Source of the DNA: Haloarcula laminariae
Lineage (GTDB): Archaea > Halobacteriota > Halobacteria > Halobacteriales > Haloarculaceae
Length of the DNA stretch: 64,000 nt
Assembly (NCBI RefSeq): GCF_025457605.1
Contig: NZ_JAMZFY010000001.1
Location: forward strand, 248,001-312,000
Direction: 5' to 3'
Shown here: positions 10,107-18,839 of the stretch, piece after piece
How the letters are laid out: every line of letters begins with the position of its first letter
Position numbering within the stretch: position 1 is the first letter of the stretch
Translations under genes and position numbers: made by a program
Notes under the pieces: generated by a model
Database searches by the model: none
What the model was told of the DNA's origin: nothing
The model's input: the letters and a program-made list of their open reading frames with translations, nothing else

Positions 10107-10201
10107 ACTGTGACGCTCGGGGCCCCGGTACCTAACGGTTTGGCCGCGACAATACTTCCCCGAGGCGAGAGGGTTTTGGGGGGCACAGCCGTACAACCGG
10201 T

Positions 10202-10795
10202 ATGAGTCTACGGGCAGGTGTCCTCGCCGTCCAGGGCGACGTCTCCGAACACGCGAGGGCCATCGAGCGGGCCGCGGCGGCCCATAATGAGTCCGCGGAG
10301 GTCGTCGAGATACGCGAGGCCGGCCTCGTCCCCGACTGTGACGTACTGTTACTGCCCGGCGGCGAGTCGACGACCATCTCCCGGCTCATCCACCGAGAGG
10401 GTATCGCGAGCGAGATAGAGGCACACGTCGCCGACGGTAACCCCGTCCTGGCGACGTGTGCCGGGCTCATCGTCGCCGCCAGCGACGCGCAGGACGACCG
10501 CGTCGACACGCTGAACATCGTCGACGCCACCGTCGAGCGCAACGCCTTCGGCCGCCAGAAGGACAGCTTCGAGGCGCCACTGGCCGTGGACGGCTTCGAG
10601 GGGTCGTTCCCGGCTGTGTTCATCCGCGCGCCGGTCATCGACTACGTCGGGTCCGACGTGGAGGTGCTGGCCTCGTGGGACGACCGCCCCGTCGCTATCC
10701 GGGACGGCCCCGTCGTCGGCACGTCGTTCCACCCGGAACTGACCGAGGACCCCAGGATTCACGACCTGGCGTTCTTCGACGACGTGCAGTCGTAG
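10202..10795 (+). CDS. pdxT: PdxT, glutaminase subunit of pyridoxal 5'-phosphate synthase
   Basis: The 197-aa class I glutamine amidotransferase begins MSLRAGVLAVQGDVSEH. It has the PGGESTT oxyanion strand, the nucleophile in ATCAGLIV, and the His/Glu pair in GTSFHPELT. PdxT releases ammonia from glutamine and passes it to PdxS, which builds PLP from ribose 5-phosphate and glyceraldehyde 3-phosphate. pdxS is not in this window, so the two subunits are unlinked here. It is followed at 49 bp by hisE. Confidence 0.95.
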   Translation: MSLRAGVLAVQGDVSEHARAIERAAAAHNESAEVVEIREAGLVPDCDVLLLPGGESTTISRLIHREGIASEIEAHVADGNPVLATCAGLIVAASDAQDDRVDTLNIVDATVERNAFGRQKDSFEAPLAVDGFEGSFPAVFIRAPVIDYVGSDVEVLASWDDRPVAIRDGPVVGTSFHPELTEDPRIHDLAFFDDVQS

Positions 10796-10844
10796 CCCGC
10801 CAGCGTAGCGACGCGCTGAAGGGCGACGGCGCCGACCTCGGGGT

Positions 10845-11138
10845 ATGGACGACACCGACGACGTCATCGACGACGTGTTCGCGGTCATCGAGGACCGCAA
10901 GGCGAACCTCCCCGAGGATTCGTATACGACCTCGCTGTTCACGCACGAGAAAGGGGAGAACGCCGTCCTGGAGAAACTCGGCGAGGAGACGACGGAGCTG
11001 ATTCTGGCCGCCAAGGACGACGACCACGAGGAGCTGGCCCACGAGTCCGCCGACATCGTCTACCACCTGCTCGTCCTGCTCTCGATGAAGGGGATGGACC
11101 TCGGGGACCTGCGCGACGAACTGGCCGAGCGGCGGTAG
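10845..11138 (+). CDS. hisE: Phosphoribosyl-ATP pyrophosphohydrolase (HisE)
   Basis: The 97-aa all-alpha protein has the MazG-like signature of HisE: SYTTSLFTHEKGENAVLEKLGEETTELILAAK with the acidic EExxE metal site, then ADIVYHLLVLL. It hydrolyses phosphoribosyl-ATP to phosphoribosyl-AMP, the second step of histidine synthesis. It is a stand-alone domain, as is usual in archaea where HisI is separate. It may be co-transcribed with pdxT. Confidence 0.93.
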   Translation: MDDTDDVIDDVFAVIEDRKANLPEDSYTTSLFTHEKGENAVLEKLGEETTELILAAKDDDHEELAHESADIVYHLLVLLSMKGMDLGDLRDELAERR

Positions 11139-11139
11139 C

Positions 11140-11277
11140 CTACTCCTCGTCGCGGTTCTCGCTCATGTGCTCCCAGATTTCGGTACAGCCACAGCCGTCC
11201 TCGACGTCCTGCAGATGCGCTCGGTCGGCGTCGTCCGCCTTCGATTCCGTCTCGGGCTGCTGGGTCGTCTGTTCCAT
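11140..11277 (-). CDS. 45-aa acidic protein with CGC motif
   Basis: The ORF starts at ATG 11277 and encodes MEQTTQQPETESKADDADR, then a GCGCTEIWEHMSENRDEE end. The Cys-Gly-Cys pair next to EIWEHM suggests a small metal-binding or partner-binding peptide. An AT-rich tract upstream (the plus strand reads ataacccttccc) could hold a promoter. The stop codon lies 1 bp from the hisE stop, so the two genes converge tightly. The function is unknown and the family was not recognised with certainty. Confidence 0.6.
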   Translation of the reverse strand: MEQTTQQPETESKADDADRAHLQDVEDGCGCTEIWEHMSENRDEE

Positions 11278-11425
11278 CGTAGTTACCAGACGTAACTCGG
11301 ACGTATAACCCTTCCCTGAGACGCCGAACCACGCGTGAACCGCTCTCGCACGCGCCGGCCACGCCGGCTTCGAGCGCGCAGTGCCGTCGTGTGATTTATT
11401 GGTTTAGGTACTCGTTACCACGCTC

Positions 11426-12178
11426 ATGAGCACGACAACGGTGCGTGGCACGATAGCGGGGCTGGGACAGCGCGCGAACCCGGCCTTCGCCGTCGGCGTC
11501 GTCGCCGTCTCGCTGGCGGCGCTGGCCTACGCGACGACGATGGCATCGATACGGCACCACACCTACGTTCACGTCATGTCGGGCGTCCTCTGGACCGGCA
11601 CCGACCTCTTTATCGGCGCCATCCTGGGGCCGGTCATCGGCGGGTTAGACGAGGAGGAAAGCGCGGCCGTCTTCGAGCGGCTGACGCCCAAGACTGCCTT
11701 CTTCCTGCCGTCGATGGCCTTTCTGACCATCGCTACGGGTATCCCGCTGGCCCTGCGGCTGGGCGTGTTCCCGAACGCGGGGCCGTGGCTCGCGCTCTTC
11801 ACCCTGGCGAACGTCGTCCCCATCCTGCTGCTGGTGGGGTGGCGGCTCGACGCCTTCGGCGACTGGCGCTGGCAGCTCCCCTTCGCCGTCGGCACCGTCG
11901 GTTCGCTTGCCTGGGTCGCCACCACTATCGGCGCCTTCCAGATGACCGAGCCCGCTCTGGTCGTCGCGCTCGCGCTGGTAACGCTGCTGTCGGTCCAGGG
12001 CTTTGGCTTCCTGATGCCCGGTGAGATACGCATCTACAAACAGATGGTCTCCCCGTCGCCCGACACCGCCGTCATCTCCGCTATCGGCCAGCAGAACGCC
12101 AAGCTCGGCGGCCTGCAGGGGCTCGTCCAGCTCGTTCTCATCGCCGACATGGTGTATCTGCGCTACGGCGGGCTCTGA
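11426..12178 (+). CDS. Integral membrane protein, about seven helices
   Basis: The 250-aa protein starts MSTTTVRGTIAGLG. Helices are seen at about 20-42, 48-72, 93-112, 120-140, 150-170, 176-200 and 226-245. Notable polar residues near the membrane are IRHHTYVHVMSGVLWTGTDLF (three histidines) and EIRIYKQM. The SGVLWTGTDLF region resembles CopD/DUF2269-like membrane proteins where histidines can bind haem or copper, but this is weak. A TATA-like gatttattggtttagg lies about 35 bp upstream. The last 41 bp overlap the convergent pilin-like ORF. Confidence 0.75.
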   Translation: MSTTTVRGTIAGLGQRANPAFAVGVVAVSLAALAYATTMASIRHHTYVHVMSGVLWTGTDLFIGAILGPVIGGLDEEESAAVFERLTPKTAFFLPSMAFLTIATGIPLALRLGVFPNAGPWLALFTLANVVPILLLVGWRLDAFGDWRWQLPFAVGTVGSLAWVATTIGAFQMTEPALVVALALVTLLSVQGFGFLMPGEIRIYKQMVSPSPDTAVISAIGQQNAKLGGLQGLVQLVLIADMVYLRYGGL

Positions 12179-14102
12179 CGCTTCGTTTTACGACGCCAAG
12201 AGTCCCCGCCGCTGCCCCCTGAGCCACCGGCTGGACGGTGGCCGGTCGGCACCGTAACCGGCCTCGCGAGCCCCCGCCGCCGGGGTTGTTGACGGTTATC
12301 TCCGCCGTGTCGGAGTCGTCGTCGCTGTTTACGGTCGCGGTGTACGGCGAGTTGCTGTGGGCGTTGTTGCGCGTCTGCCACGCCAGCGTTATCGTCGTCG
12401 ACTCCCCGCTCGCCAGCGTCAGGGTCCGCGTGTCGACGGGGTTGTCCTGCCCGTCGACGTCGAGCGTTACCGTCTGCGTCGCGCTCCCCTCGCCGTTGTT
12501 CGTGACCGTCGCCGTCACGCTCGCCGTGTCCCCGGACGTGACGGGCGAGTCGGCGCTCGTTATCCCGACGTCGAAGCTCCCCGCCGCCGGCGGGTCCGCG
12601 GGGTCGGTCACGCGGAGTTCGTAGGTCTCCGTCGGCCCCCAGTTCCCGTTACCGTCCCGCGCCCGGACCGAGATCGTGTGGGTGCCGACCGCCCACCCCG
12701 ACGTGTCCACGACGGCGCTGGCGGTCTCGTCGACCGCGTCGTACTCGCCGTCGTCGGGGCCGAGGGTGAAGCCGGACCCCGGCCCGCCGCCCGGCGGCGC
12801 CCGGTCGGACCACCACTCGACGGCGTAGATGTCGGTCCCGCCCCGCTGGAAGTCACTCGCCGACGCGGTGAGGTCGAGTTCCGCGCCCCGGACGACCGAC
12901 GCCCCGCGATTCGTGCTGACGTTCGTCACCGCGGGGCCGGTGCCGTCCGCGCCCGTCCCCGCGGCGGCGTCGACGGTTATCGTGGCCGTCTCCAGCGCGC
13001 CGGGCTCGTCCCCGAACGTCGCCTCGACGGTCGCCGCCCCGCCCTCGGCCGCGTCGTACCGGAACACCGCGTGGCCGTTCTCGTCGGTCGTCCCGTCCAC
13101 CGGCGTCACCGTTCCGGCGCCGCCGTCGACGGCGGCGTCGACCGTGACGCCGCTGACCGGGTTGTTGTACCGGTCGCGCACCTCGAACACCAGCCGTCGG
13201 GCGCCGCCCGGCGCGGGCTCGGCGGCCGACTCTGTCGTGATGTAGTGTGGGCTCGCGTCGGCCGAGCCCGAGCCCAAGCGGACCCGCGCCATCCGGAGGT
13301 CGTAGCTCCTGTCGCCCTCCAGCGTTATCGTCACCGTGTCATGGGGGTCGCCGTCGGTGACGGTGATGTTGTCGTAGACGTGGCCGCCGTTTGCCACCAG
13401 CTCGTCGGCAAGCAGCGCCCGCCACGCCGACTCGTCGAGCTGGGTCGGGAGCTGCAGTCGGACGGGCCCCTCGCTCTCGACGCTGGTGACCTGCTCGGGG
13501 GCGCTGACCGGTTCGACGGCGATGTCGGCGCTGCCGGTCGCGCTCCGGGACAGCGAGCCGTTGACCGTGACCAGCGTGATGCGGCGGCCGTTGATGAGCT
13601 GTTCCTCGGTCGCCGGCAGCGTGCGGTTCCCGAAGCGGTCGTAGAGGACGCTGTTTTCCAGCACCGTCGTCGGGCCGTTGTCGTACTCGTTGTAGTCCGG
13701 CCGGTAGACGACGTGTCGGGACGTGAACGTCCGGTCGTCGCCGGTCCAGTAGTCGCCGCTCTCCCCGCTCGCGGTCAGGTTCGTCACGCGGACGGTCCCC
13801 GGCTGTGTCGTCTCGATAGTCCCGCTCGGGTCCGTGGGGTTCAACAGGAACGGCCGGCGCGGGTACCGCAGTCCCAGCCGCACCGACTCGGAGGTGACGC
13901 GACCCGTCGCGGCCGCCGTCCGGACGTCGTCGCGCAGCAGTTCGAGGTCGTTCTGGACGCGCTGGCTGTGGTCGAACTCCTCGCCCTGGTTCCACGACGG
14001 GACGGCGCTGACCTGCAGGATGGTCATCAACAGTATCACGAGCGCGAACAGGAGGACGAAGCCGACGACGGCTGACTGCCCCCGGGCGCGACGGTCGCCC
14101 AT
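12138..14102 (-). CDS. Pilin-like secreted protein with Ig-type domains
   Basis: The 654-aa ORF begins MGDRRARGQSAVVGFVLLFALVILLMTILQ, a type III/prepilin-like N terminus (charged tip, then a 20-residue hydrophobic helix), as in haloarchaeal pilin-associated proteins. Beta domains follow: a big-1-like NPVSGVTVDAAVDGG segment, a RARDGNGNWG Ig-like segment, and a CARDB-like FDVGITSADSPVTSGDTASVTATVTNNG. It is the third gene of the pilus operon and starts 1 bp after the platform gene stop. The last 45 residues (after NNPGGGG) are arginine-rich and unlike the rest, and they run into the convergent gene. A one-base change in the G run near 12282 would give another end, so the true C terminus is uncertain. 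Confidence 0.75.
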   Translation of the reverse strand: MGDRRARGQSAVVGFVLLFALVILLMTILQVSAVPSWNQGEEFDHSQRVQNDLELLRDDVRTAAATGRVTSESVRLGLRYPRRPFLLNPTDPSGTIETTQPGTVRVTNLTASGESGDYWTGDDRTFTSRHVVYRPDYNEYDNGPTTVLENSVLYDRFGNRTLPATEEQLINGRRITLVTVNGSLSRSATGSADIAVEPVSAPEQVTSVESEGPVRLQLPTQLDESAWRALLADELVANGGHVYDNITVTDGDPHDTVTITLEGDRSYDLRMARVRLGSGSADASPHYITTESAAEPAPGGARRLVFEVRDRYNNPVSGVTVDAAVDGGAGTVTPVDGTTDENGHAVFRYDAAEGGAATVEATFGDEPGALETATITVDAAAGTGADGTGPAVTNVSTNRGASVVRGAELDLTASASDFQRGGTDIYAVEWWSDRAPPGGGPGSGFTLGPDDGEYDAVDETASAVVDTSGWAVGTHTISVRARDGNGNWGPTETYELRVTDPADPPAAGSFDVGITSADSPVTSGDTASVTATVTNNGEGSATQTVTLDVDGQDNPVDTRTLTLASGESTTITLAWQTRNNAHSNSPYTATVNSDDDSDTAEITVNNPGGGGSRGRLRCRPATVQPVAQGAAAGTLGVVKRSVRARRSADTPCRR

Positions 14103-14103
14103 C

Positions 14104-16068
14104 TCAGACCACCCCGAAGACGACGACGGTCACGGCCAGTAGCGCGAGGCTGTACTTCAGCCCGGCCAGCACCCGCCCGCGGGAGAGCTTGCCGGTCATC
14201 AGGCCGATGAAGACGGCCTGGACGAGCGAGGAGTGGATAAAGGCGAGCCTGAACCCGGCGGCGTCTATCGACTGCAGGCTCAGCGGCAGGCCCGCCGTGT
14301 CAGCGCCCGCCTGCTGGCCGATGGCGACCGCCTGCTCGAAGTAGAACTCGTTGATGAGCATGAGAATCGCCAGGTACACGAGAAACGAGATGAGCGCCGC
14401 GACGACGTACGAGGACAGCTCGCGCGACCGCGCCCGTTCGAGTTCGCGGTCCATCCGCGCGTCCTCGGCGGCGACCGACAGCGTCTCGTCGAGGTTTCCG
14501 CTGGCCTCGTCGGCCTCGACGACCAGCCGCAGCGTGCGGGTCCCGACCCGGGTGCGCGAGCGCCGCGCCAGCCGCAACAGTGCCCCCCGGAGGTCGTCGA
14601 ACCACTCCGTCTCGTTGTGGACCTGCCGGAGCTCCCGCGCGAGGACGTTGTCCGCCCGGTCGCTGGCTATCTGCAACGCGTCCGACGGCCGCAGCCCCAT
14701 CCGGTTGGCGCTGGCCCACGAGGAGAGGACGCTCGGGAACCGCCGCCTGATGGTGTCGAGGCGGCGCTGTCGGAGCTCCTGGAACACCGCGAGCGGGACC
14801 AGGGCGACGAAGGCCGGGACGACCAGCAGGAACACCGTCGCCGCGAGCGGCGCGGCGCGGAAGGCCGACAGGCTCGGGCTCACCAGGCCGGCCGCGACCA
14901 GCAATCCGACCGCCACCAGCGCGAGCGGCACCGAGACGACCAGCACCCGTAGGGGCTCATCGGTGAACAGCTGTCGCGGATTGGACAGCCGCCGCCACAG
15001 CTCCCCGCGGCGCTTGCGCTCGGCGTAGGCCGCCACCGCCTCGTCGTCGGGCCGCTCCGGGCGCCGACCGACGGCGTCCGACGGTTGGCGCGCCGTCTGG
15101 CGGAACGGCGCCCCGAGCTGGTCAAGGACGAGCAGCGCCAGCACCGACCCGCCCGGAATCCCGAGATAGACGATGGCGTTGACCTGCGACAGCGTCGACG
15201 TCCCCGTGATTCCCATCACCATCAGGAGAATGAGCGCGAACAGCGGGCCCGCGACGAGGAGGGTGACGTACACCTCCGCGAACAGCTCGACCCGCTCCAG
15301 ATACTCCGCCTGCACGGACCGGGCCTCCTGGACCGCGTCCTCGCGCTGGTCCTGCAGAAACGACTCGACGGAACCGCCCGACTCGACGATGGAGAGGAGG
15401 TCGCTGAAGAAGTCGCTCAGTATCGGCGAGGGGGTCACCTCGCTTGACTCGCGGAGCGCCTGCATGAAGTCCTTCCCGAGGTAGTCCATCTGGTTGACGA
15501 CGAGGCCGGCCTCCCGGGCCACCTCGCCGTAGGTCTCCTCGTCGGCCGCGAGCCGTTCGAGTATCTCGACGATGTCGAGGCCGCCCCGGGAGAGGGCGTA
15601 CATGAACGTGATGGCGGCGGGGTAGCCGACGCCTATCTTCCGGGCGCGCCCGGCCGCCCGCCGCCCGGGCAGGTAGTACCTGGCGTACCAGGCGCCGACG
15701 GCGAACGCCGCCGCCAGCGCCACGGGCAGGACCACGCCCACGACCAGCCCCCGGTTGGCCCCCACGAACCGCCCGAGGCCGCCGGTCCCCGGAACGCCCG
15801 ACAGCGACGCGAGCGTCCCGCTGGCGGCCAGCCACCAGGTCAGCGCCGCGCCCGCGATGGCGCCGCCGACGCCGGCGACCGCGGCCAGGACGGCCGAGCG
15901 GGCCAGATACGTCTCGACCGTCACCGGCATCCGGGCGGCGTTGAGCTGTTCGCGCAGCCCCTGGTGTCGGGCCGACCGCTCGGCGAAGAACTCCCGGAGC
16001 GGTTCGTACAGCCACGCAGTCTCCCGAATCGCCCGCCGCCAGTCCGGGAGTTCCCCCTGCATGGTCAC
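14104..16068 (-). CDS. Type IV pilus platform protein, two T2SSF domains (PilC-like)
   Basis: The 654-aa membrane protein has two T2SSF modules. The first is near residues 150-290 (ALSRGGLDIVEILERLAADEETYGEVAREAG), followed by paired helices. The second is near 430-590 (FPSVLSSWASANRMGLRPSDALQIAS), followed by helices. Such platform proteins (PilC, TadC, FlaJ) sit in the membrane and couple the ATPase to pilin extrusion. The duplicated, long architecture is the haloarchaeal PilC form. The gene overlaps the ATPase gene by 4 bp (ATGA), so the two are translationally coupled. Confidence 0.9.
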   Translation of the reverse strand: MTMQGELPDWRRAIRETAWLYEPLREFFAERSARHQGLREQLNAARMPVTVETYLARSAVLAAVAGVGGAIAGAALTWWLAASGTLASLSGVPGTGGLGRFVGANRGLVVGVVLPVALAAAFAVGAWYARYYLPGRRAAGRARKIGVGYPAAITFMYALSRGGLDIVEILERLAADEETYGEVAREAGLVVNQMDYLGKDFMQALRESSEVTPSPILSDFFSDLLSIVESGGSVESFLQDQREDAVQEARSVQAEYLERVELFAEVYVTLLVAGPLFALILLMVMGITGTSTLSQVNAIVYLGIPGGSVLALLVLDQLGAPFRQTARQPSDAVGRRPERPDDEAVAAYAERKRRGELWRRLSNPRQLFTDEPLRVLVVSVPLALVAVGLLVAAGLVSPSLSAFRAAPLAATVFLLVVPAFVALVPLAVFQELRQRRLDTIRRRFPSVLSSWASANRMGLRPSDALQIASDRADNVLARELRQVHNETEWFDDLRGALLRLARRSRTRVGTRTLRLVVEADEASGNLDETLSVAAEDARMDRELERARSRELSSYVVAALISFLVYLAILMLINEFYFEQAVAIGQQAGADTAGLPLSLQSIDAAGFRLAFIHSSLVQAVFIGLMTGKLSRGRVLAGLKYSLALLAVTVVVFGVV

Positions 16069-17819
16069 AGGAGGCTGTCGAGGTCGCCGCTGTCGAGCAG
16101 TTCAAGCACCTCTTCGGGGTGGCTGTTGTACCGCCAGACGACCGTCTGGAACGACTCGTAGTCGCTGATGTCCTCCCGGACCATCCGTCTGAGCAGGCGT
16201 TCGCGGTTCGACAGCTCCGTCTGGAGCCGCTCCTCGTCCCAGCCGTTCGTGTACATTATCTCCCGCAGCTTCCCCGACTGCTCGACGGGTCGGAACGTGT
16301 CCGTCGTCGGCTGCCACTCGTAGACGTCGCGGGTGGTGTGCTCGCCGTCCTCGCGGCCGAGCTCGGCGATGCCGACGTTGCGCCGGACCCGCCGGTCGCC
16401 GACGAAAATCTGGCGCTGGATGGAGATGATGTCGAGTTCGCGGACCATCTGTTCGGGCACCGACAGCGGCGGGTTCTGCAGCCGCGAGAGGACCGTCTCC
16501 GTCGAGTCCGCGTGGAACGTGGTGTAGGCGGCGTGGCCCGTCGCCATCGCCTGGAAGAACGCCAGCGCGACCTCCGGCTCCGTCCGTATCTCGCCGACCA
16601 GCAGGTACTCGGGTCGCTGGCGAAGCGCCGCCTGCAGGAGCTTGTACATCCCGATCTCGCCGCTGCCGGAGGCCTGGCTCTCGCGGGTGACGCTCTGTAT
16701 CCAGTTCTCGTGGGGGAGCGTTATCTCGCGGGTGTCCTCGATGGAGATGACCTTGTTGCGCTCCGGGATGAACATCGAGATGGCGTTCATCGCCGTCGTC
16801 TTCCCCGAGGCCGTCCCCCCGGCGAACATCAGCGAGAGGTTGTTCTGGATGGCCAGCCAGAAGTACGTCATCGTCTCGACGGAGAAGGACCCGAAGTTGA
16901 TGAGGTCTATCGGCGTCAGGGGCACGTCCGAGAACTGCCGGATGGTGAAGTTCGACCCGCGCGTGCTCACTTCCGTCCCGAGGGTCATCTGGATGCGCGA
17001 GCCGTTCGGGAGGCTGGCGTCGACCATCGGGTCCGCGACCGAGATGTGTCGGTCGCTGCGCTGGGCCAGCCTGACCACGAGCGAGTTCAGCCGCTCGGCG
17101 CCAAAGCGGATGTTCGTCACCATGTCGCGGTACTCGTGGTGGTAGACGTACACCGGCACGTCGGTCCCGTCACAGGAGATGTCCTCCAGGTTCCGGTCGG
17201 CGAGCAGCGGGCTGATGCGGTCGTAGCCCAGCAGGTCCCGCTCGATGTAGTAGCGAATCTTGTGGAGCGAGCCCGGCTCGGCGTCCTGCGTGTAGCGGGA
17301 CAGCATGGTACCGAGTTCGCTGCTCAGCCGTTCCGACCGGTCGCTCTCGCCGGCCTCGACGTGCATCAACACGTCCCGCAGGTCCGCCATGATGTCGTCG
17401 CGGACGTACTCCTCGAACGTCGACAGCGAGGGCTCGACGACGTGGTACCGGTGGTCCCCGTCGGCTTCGAGGATGGCGATGTAGGCGAAGGGCTCGTCCA
17501 CCCAGTACCGGTCGACCTCGGTGGCGTCCGCCCGGTAGGAGAGGTCGAAGAACTCGTCCTCGACGAACTCCGGGGACGGCGCGGGCGCGAAGTCGCTCTC
17601 GTGGCCGTCGAACCACGATTTCACCCGTTCGACGACGGTCTCGTCGGGCGGCGGTGGCGGCTCCGCGACCGGCTCGACCTGCTCGATGGCCCCGTCGGGC
17701 TGGTCGCGGCCGGCCGCTACCGCTCCGTCCTCGTGGTCCGGTTCGTCCGCCCCGTCGCCGATACGCGTGGCCCAGTCGGCGGGCGCCTCCTCGTCTCGGT
17801 CTGTTTCCGGGCCGGACAT
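16065..17819 (-). CDS. Type IV pilus assembly ATPase (PilB/TadA/VirB11 family)
   Basis: The 584-aa protein has a long acidic N terminus rich in Glu and Pro (residues 1-70). A secretion-ATPase core follows: DRNLEDISCDGTDVPVYVYH, LAQRSDRHISVADPMVDASLPNGSR, Walker A FAGGTASGKTT near residue 333, the Asp/Glu boxes around ISIEDTREITLPHENW, the His box TGHAAYTTFHADS and Walker B LLVGEIRTEPE. It powers assembly of a type IV pilus-like filament with the two downstream genes. A TATA-like CCAAAAATAC (17851-17860) precedes it. Which haloarchaeal pil set it belongs to cannot be fixed from sequence alone. Confidence 0.92.
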   Translation of the reverse strand: MSGPETDRDEEAPADWATRIGDGADEPDHEDGAVAAGRDQPDGAIEQVEPVAEPPPPPDETVVERVKSWFDGHESDFAPAPSPEFVEDEFFDLSYRADATEVDRYWVDEPFAYIAILEADGDHRYHVVEPSLSTFEEYVRDDIMADLRDVLMHVEAGESDRSERLSSELGTMLSRYTQDAEPGSLHKIRYYIERDLLGYDRISPLLADRNLEDISCDGTDVPVYVYHHEYRDMVTNIRFGAERLNSLVVRLAQRSDRHISVADPMVDASLPNGSRIQMTLGTEVSTRGSNFTIRQFSDVPLTPIDLINFGSFSVETMTYFWLAIQNNLSLMFAGGTASGKTTAMNAISMFIPERNKVISIEDTREITLPHENWIQSVTRESQASGSGEIGMYKLLQAALRQRPEYLLVGEIRTEPEVALAFFQAMATGHAAYTTFHADSTETVLSRLQNPPLSVPEQMVRELDIISIQRQIFVGDRRVRRNVGIAELGREDGEHTTRDVYEWQPTTDTFRPVEQSGKLREIMYTNGWDEERLQTELSNRERLLRRMVREDISDYESFQTVVWRYNSHPEEVLELLDSGDLDSLL

Positions 17820-18143
17820 CTGATGTTCGTGTTTCGAACCGTTTACGAAAGTATTTTTGGCGAAAATATGTCACTGAAAGTGCCGTTCCGCCTTCTCACT
17901 GGCCGTTCGGTGTACACGTTACCGCACCGTGTGGAAAATAGGAGTTCACTCCCCGACGGGCTGACTACTCCACTCCTGTTCATCGCCGACACGGTCTCCC
18001 CGCTGAGCCACGTCGGGATGAGAGACAGTGACCGCTCCCTGTTGGCAGTTCGTTCCACTGGCAGCGCCGCTTTATGGGAATCAGGCCGGCCGTCGGCCAA
18101 GCACCGAACGAACTACTAAATATCAAGTAGCCGAACAGCGGGC
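17820..18143. other. Divergent promoter region, no gene seen
   Basis: This 324-bp stretch between the pilus operon and the AIM24 gene is clearly AT-richer than its surroundings. It holds a minus-strand TATA-like element at 17851-17860 and a plus-strand TAAATATC at 18117-18124, about 24 bp before the AIM24 start. No RNA gene or convincing small ORF was found, although frames stay open through much of it. Confidence 0.5.
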
Positions 18144-18824
18144 ATGGACTACGAGATAACACACCGGCCCTCCTACGCACAGCTCACGCTGACCCTCGAA
18201 GCGGGCGAGACGGTCCGCGCCGAGGGCGGGGCGATGGTGAGTCAGTCGGGCGACCTCGACATCCAGACGCAGGCCGAAGGCGGACTGTTGAAGTCCCTCT
18301 CGCGGTCGGTGCTGGGCGGGGAATCGTTCTTCATGAACACTTTCAGCGCAAACGGGCCGAGTACGATCCAGCTCGCGCCAGCGCTCGCTGGCGACGTCCA
18401 GCACCACGAGCTGGACAGCGAGACGCTGTTTGTCCAGTCGACGTCGTTCCTCGCCTCACATCCCGACATCGAGGTCGACACGAAGTTCGGCGGCGGCCGG
18501 TCCTTCTTCGGCGGCGAAGGGCTCTTTCTGTTGCAACTGACCGGGAGCGGCCCGGCCTTCATCTCCAGCTACGGCGCCATCGACGAACACACCGTCGCCC
18601 CGGGCGAGACACTGACAGTCGACACTGGCCATATCGTCGCCTTCGAGGAGAGCGTCGACTTCGACGTGCGGAAGGTCGGCGGGCTCAAATCCACGCTGTT
18701 CAGTGGCGAGGGGCTGGTCTGTGAGTTCACCGGCGACGGGACGGTGTGGACCCAGACCCGCAGCCCGGACGCCTTCCTCGCCTGGCTGATTCCCAAGCTG
18801 CCCACTCAATCCTCGTCGCAGTGA
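18144..18824 (+). CDS. AIM24/TIGR00266 family protein
   Basis: The 226-aa all-beta protein starts MDYEITHRPSYAQLTLTLEAGETVRAEGGAMV and contains GGESFFMNTFSA, FGGGRSFFGGEGLFLLQLTGSG and a VDTGHIVAFEESVDFDVRKVGGLKS stretch, the signature of the TIGR00266/AIM24 family. The family has a double tryptophan-RNA-binding-attenuator-like beta fold. In yeast AIM24 acts in mitochondrial inner-membrane organisation; the prokaryotic role is unknown. Length is normal for the family. It converges with ppk1, leaving 15 bp between the stops. Confidence 0.88.
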   Translation: MDYEITHRPSYAQLTLTLEAGETVRAEGGAMVSQSGDLDIQTQAEGGLLKSLSRSVLGGESFFMNTFSANGPSTIQLAPALAGDVQHHELDSETLFVQSTSFLASHPDIEVDTKFGGGRSFFGGEGLFLLQLTGSGPAFISSYGAIDEHTVAPGETLTVDTGHIVAFEESVDFDVRKVGGLKSTLFSGEGLVCEFTGDGTVWTQTRSPDAFLAWLIPKLPTQSSSQ

Positions 18825-18839
18825 CGCGCCTGACTGTGG

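Noticed and set aside
12357-14075. Plus-strand frame opposite the pilin-like gene
   Set aside because: Arg-rich shadow. The minus-strand product has a clear prepilin-like helix and Ig-type domains.
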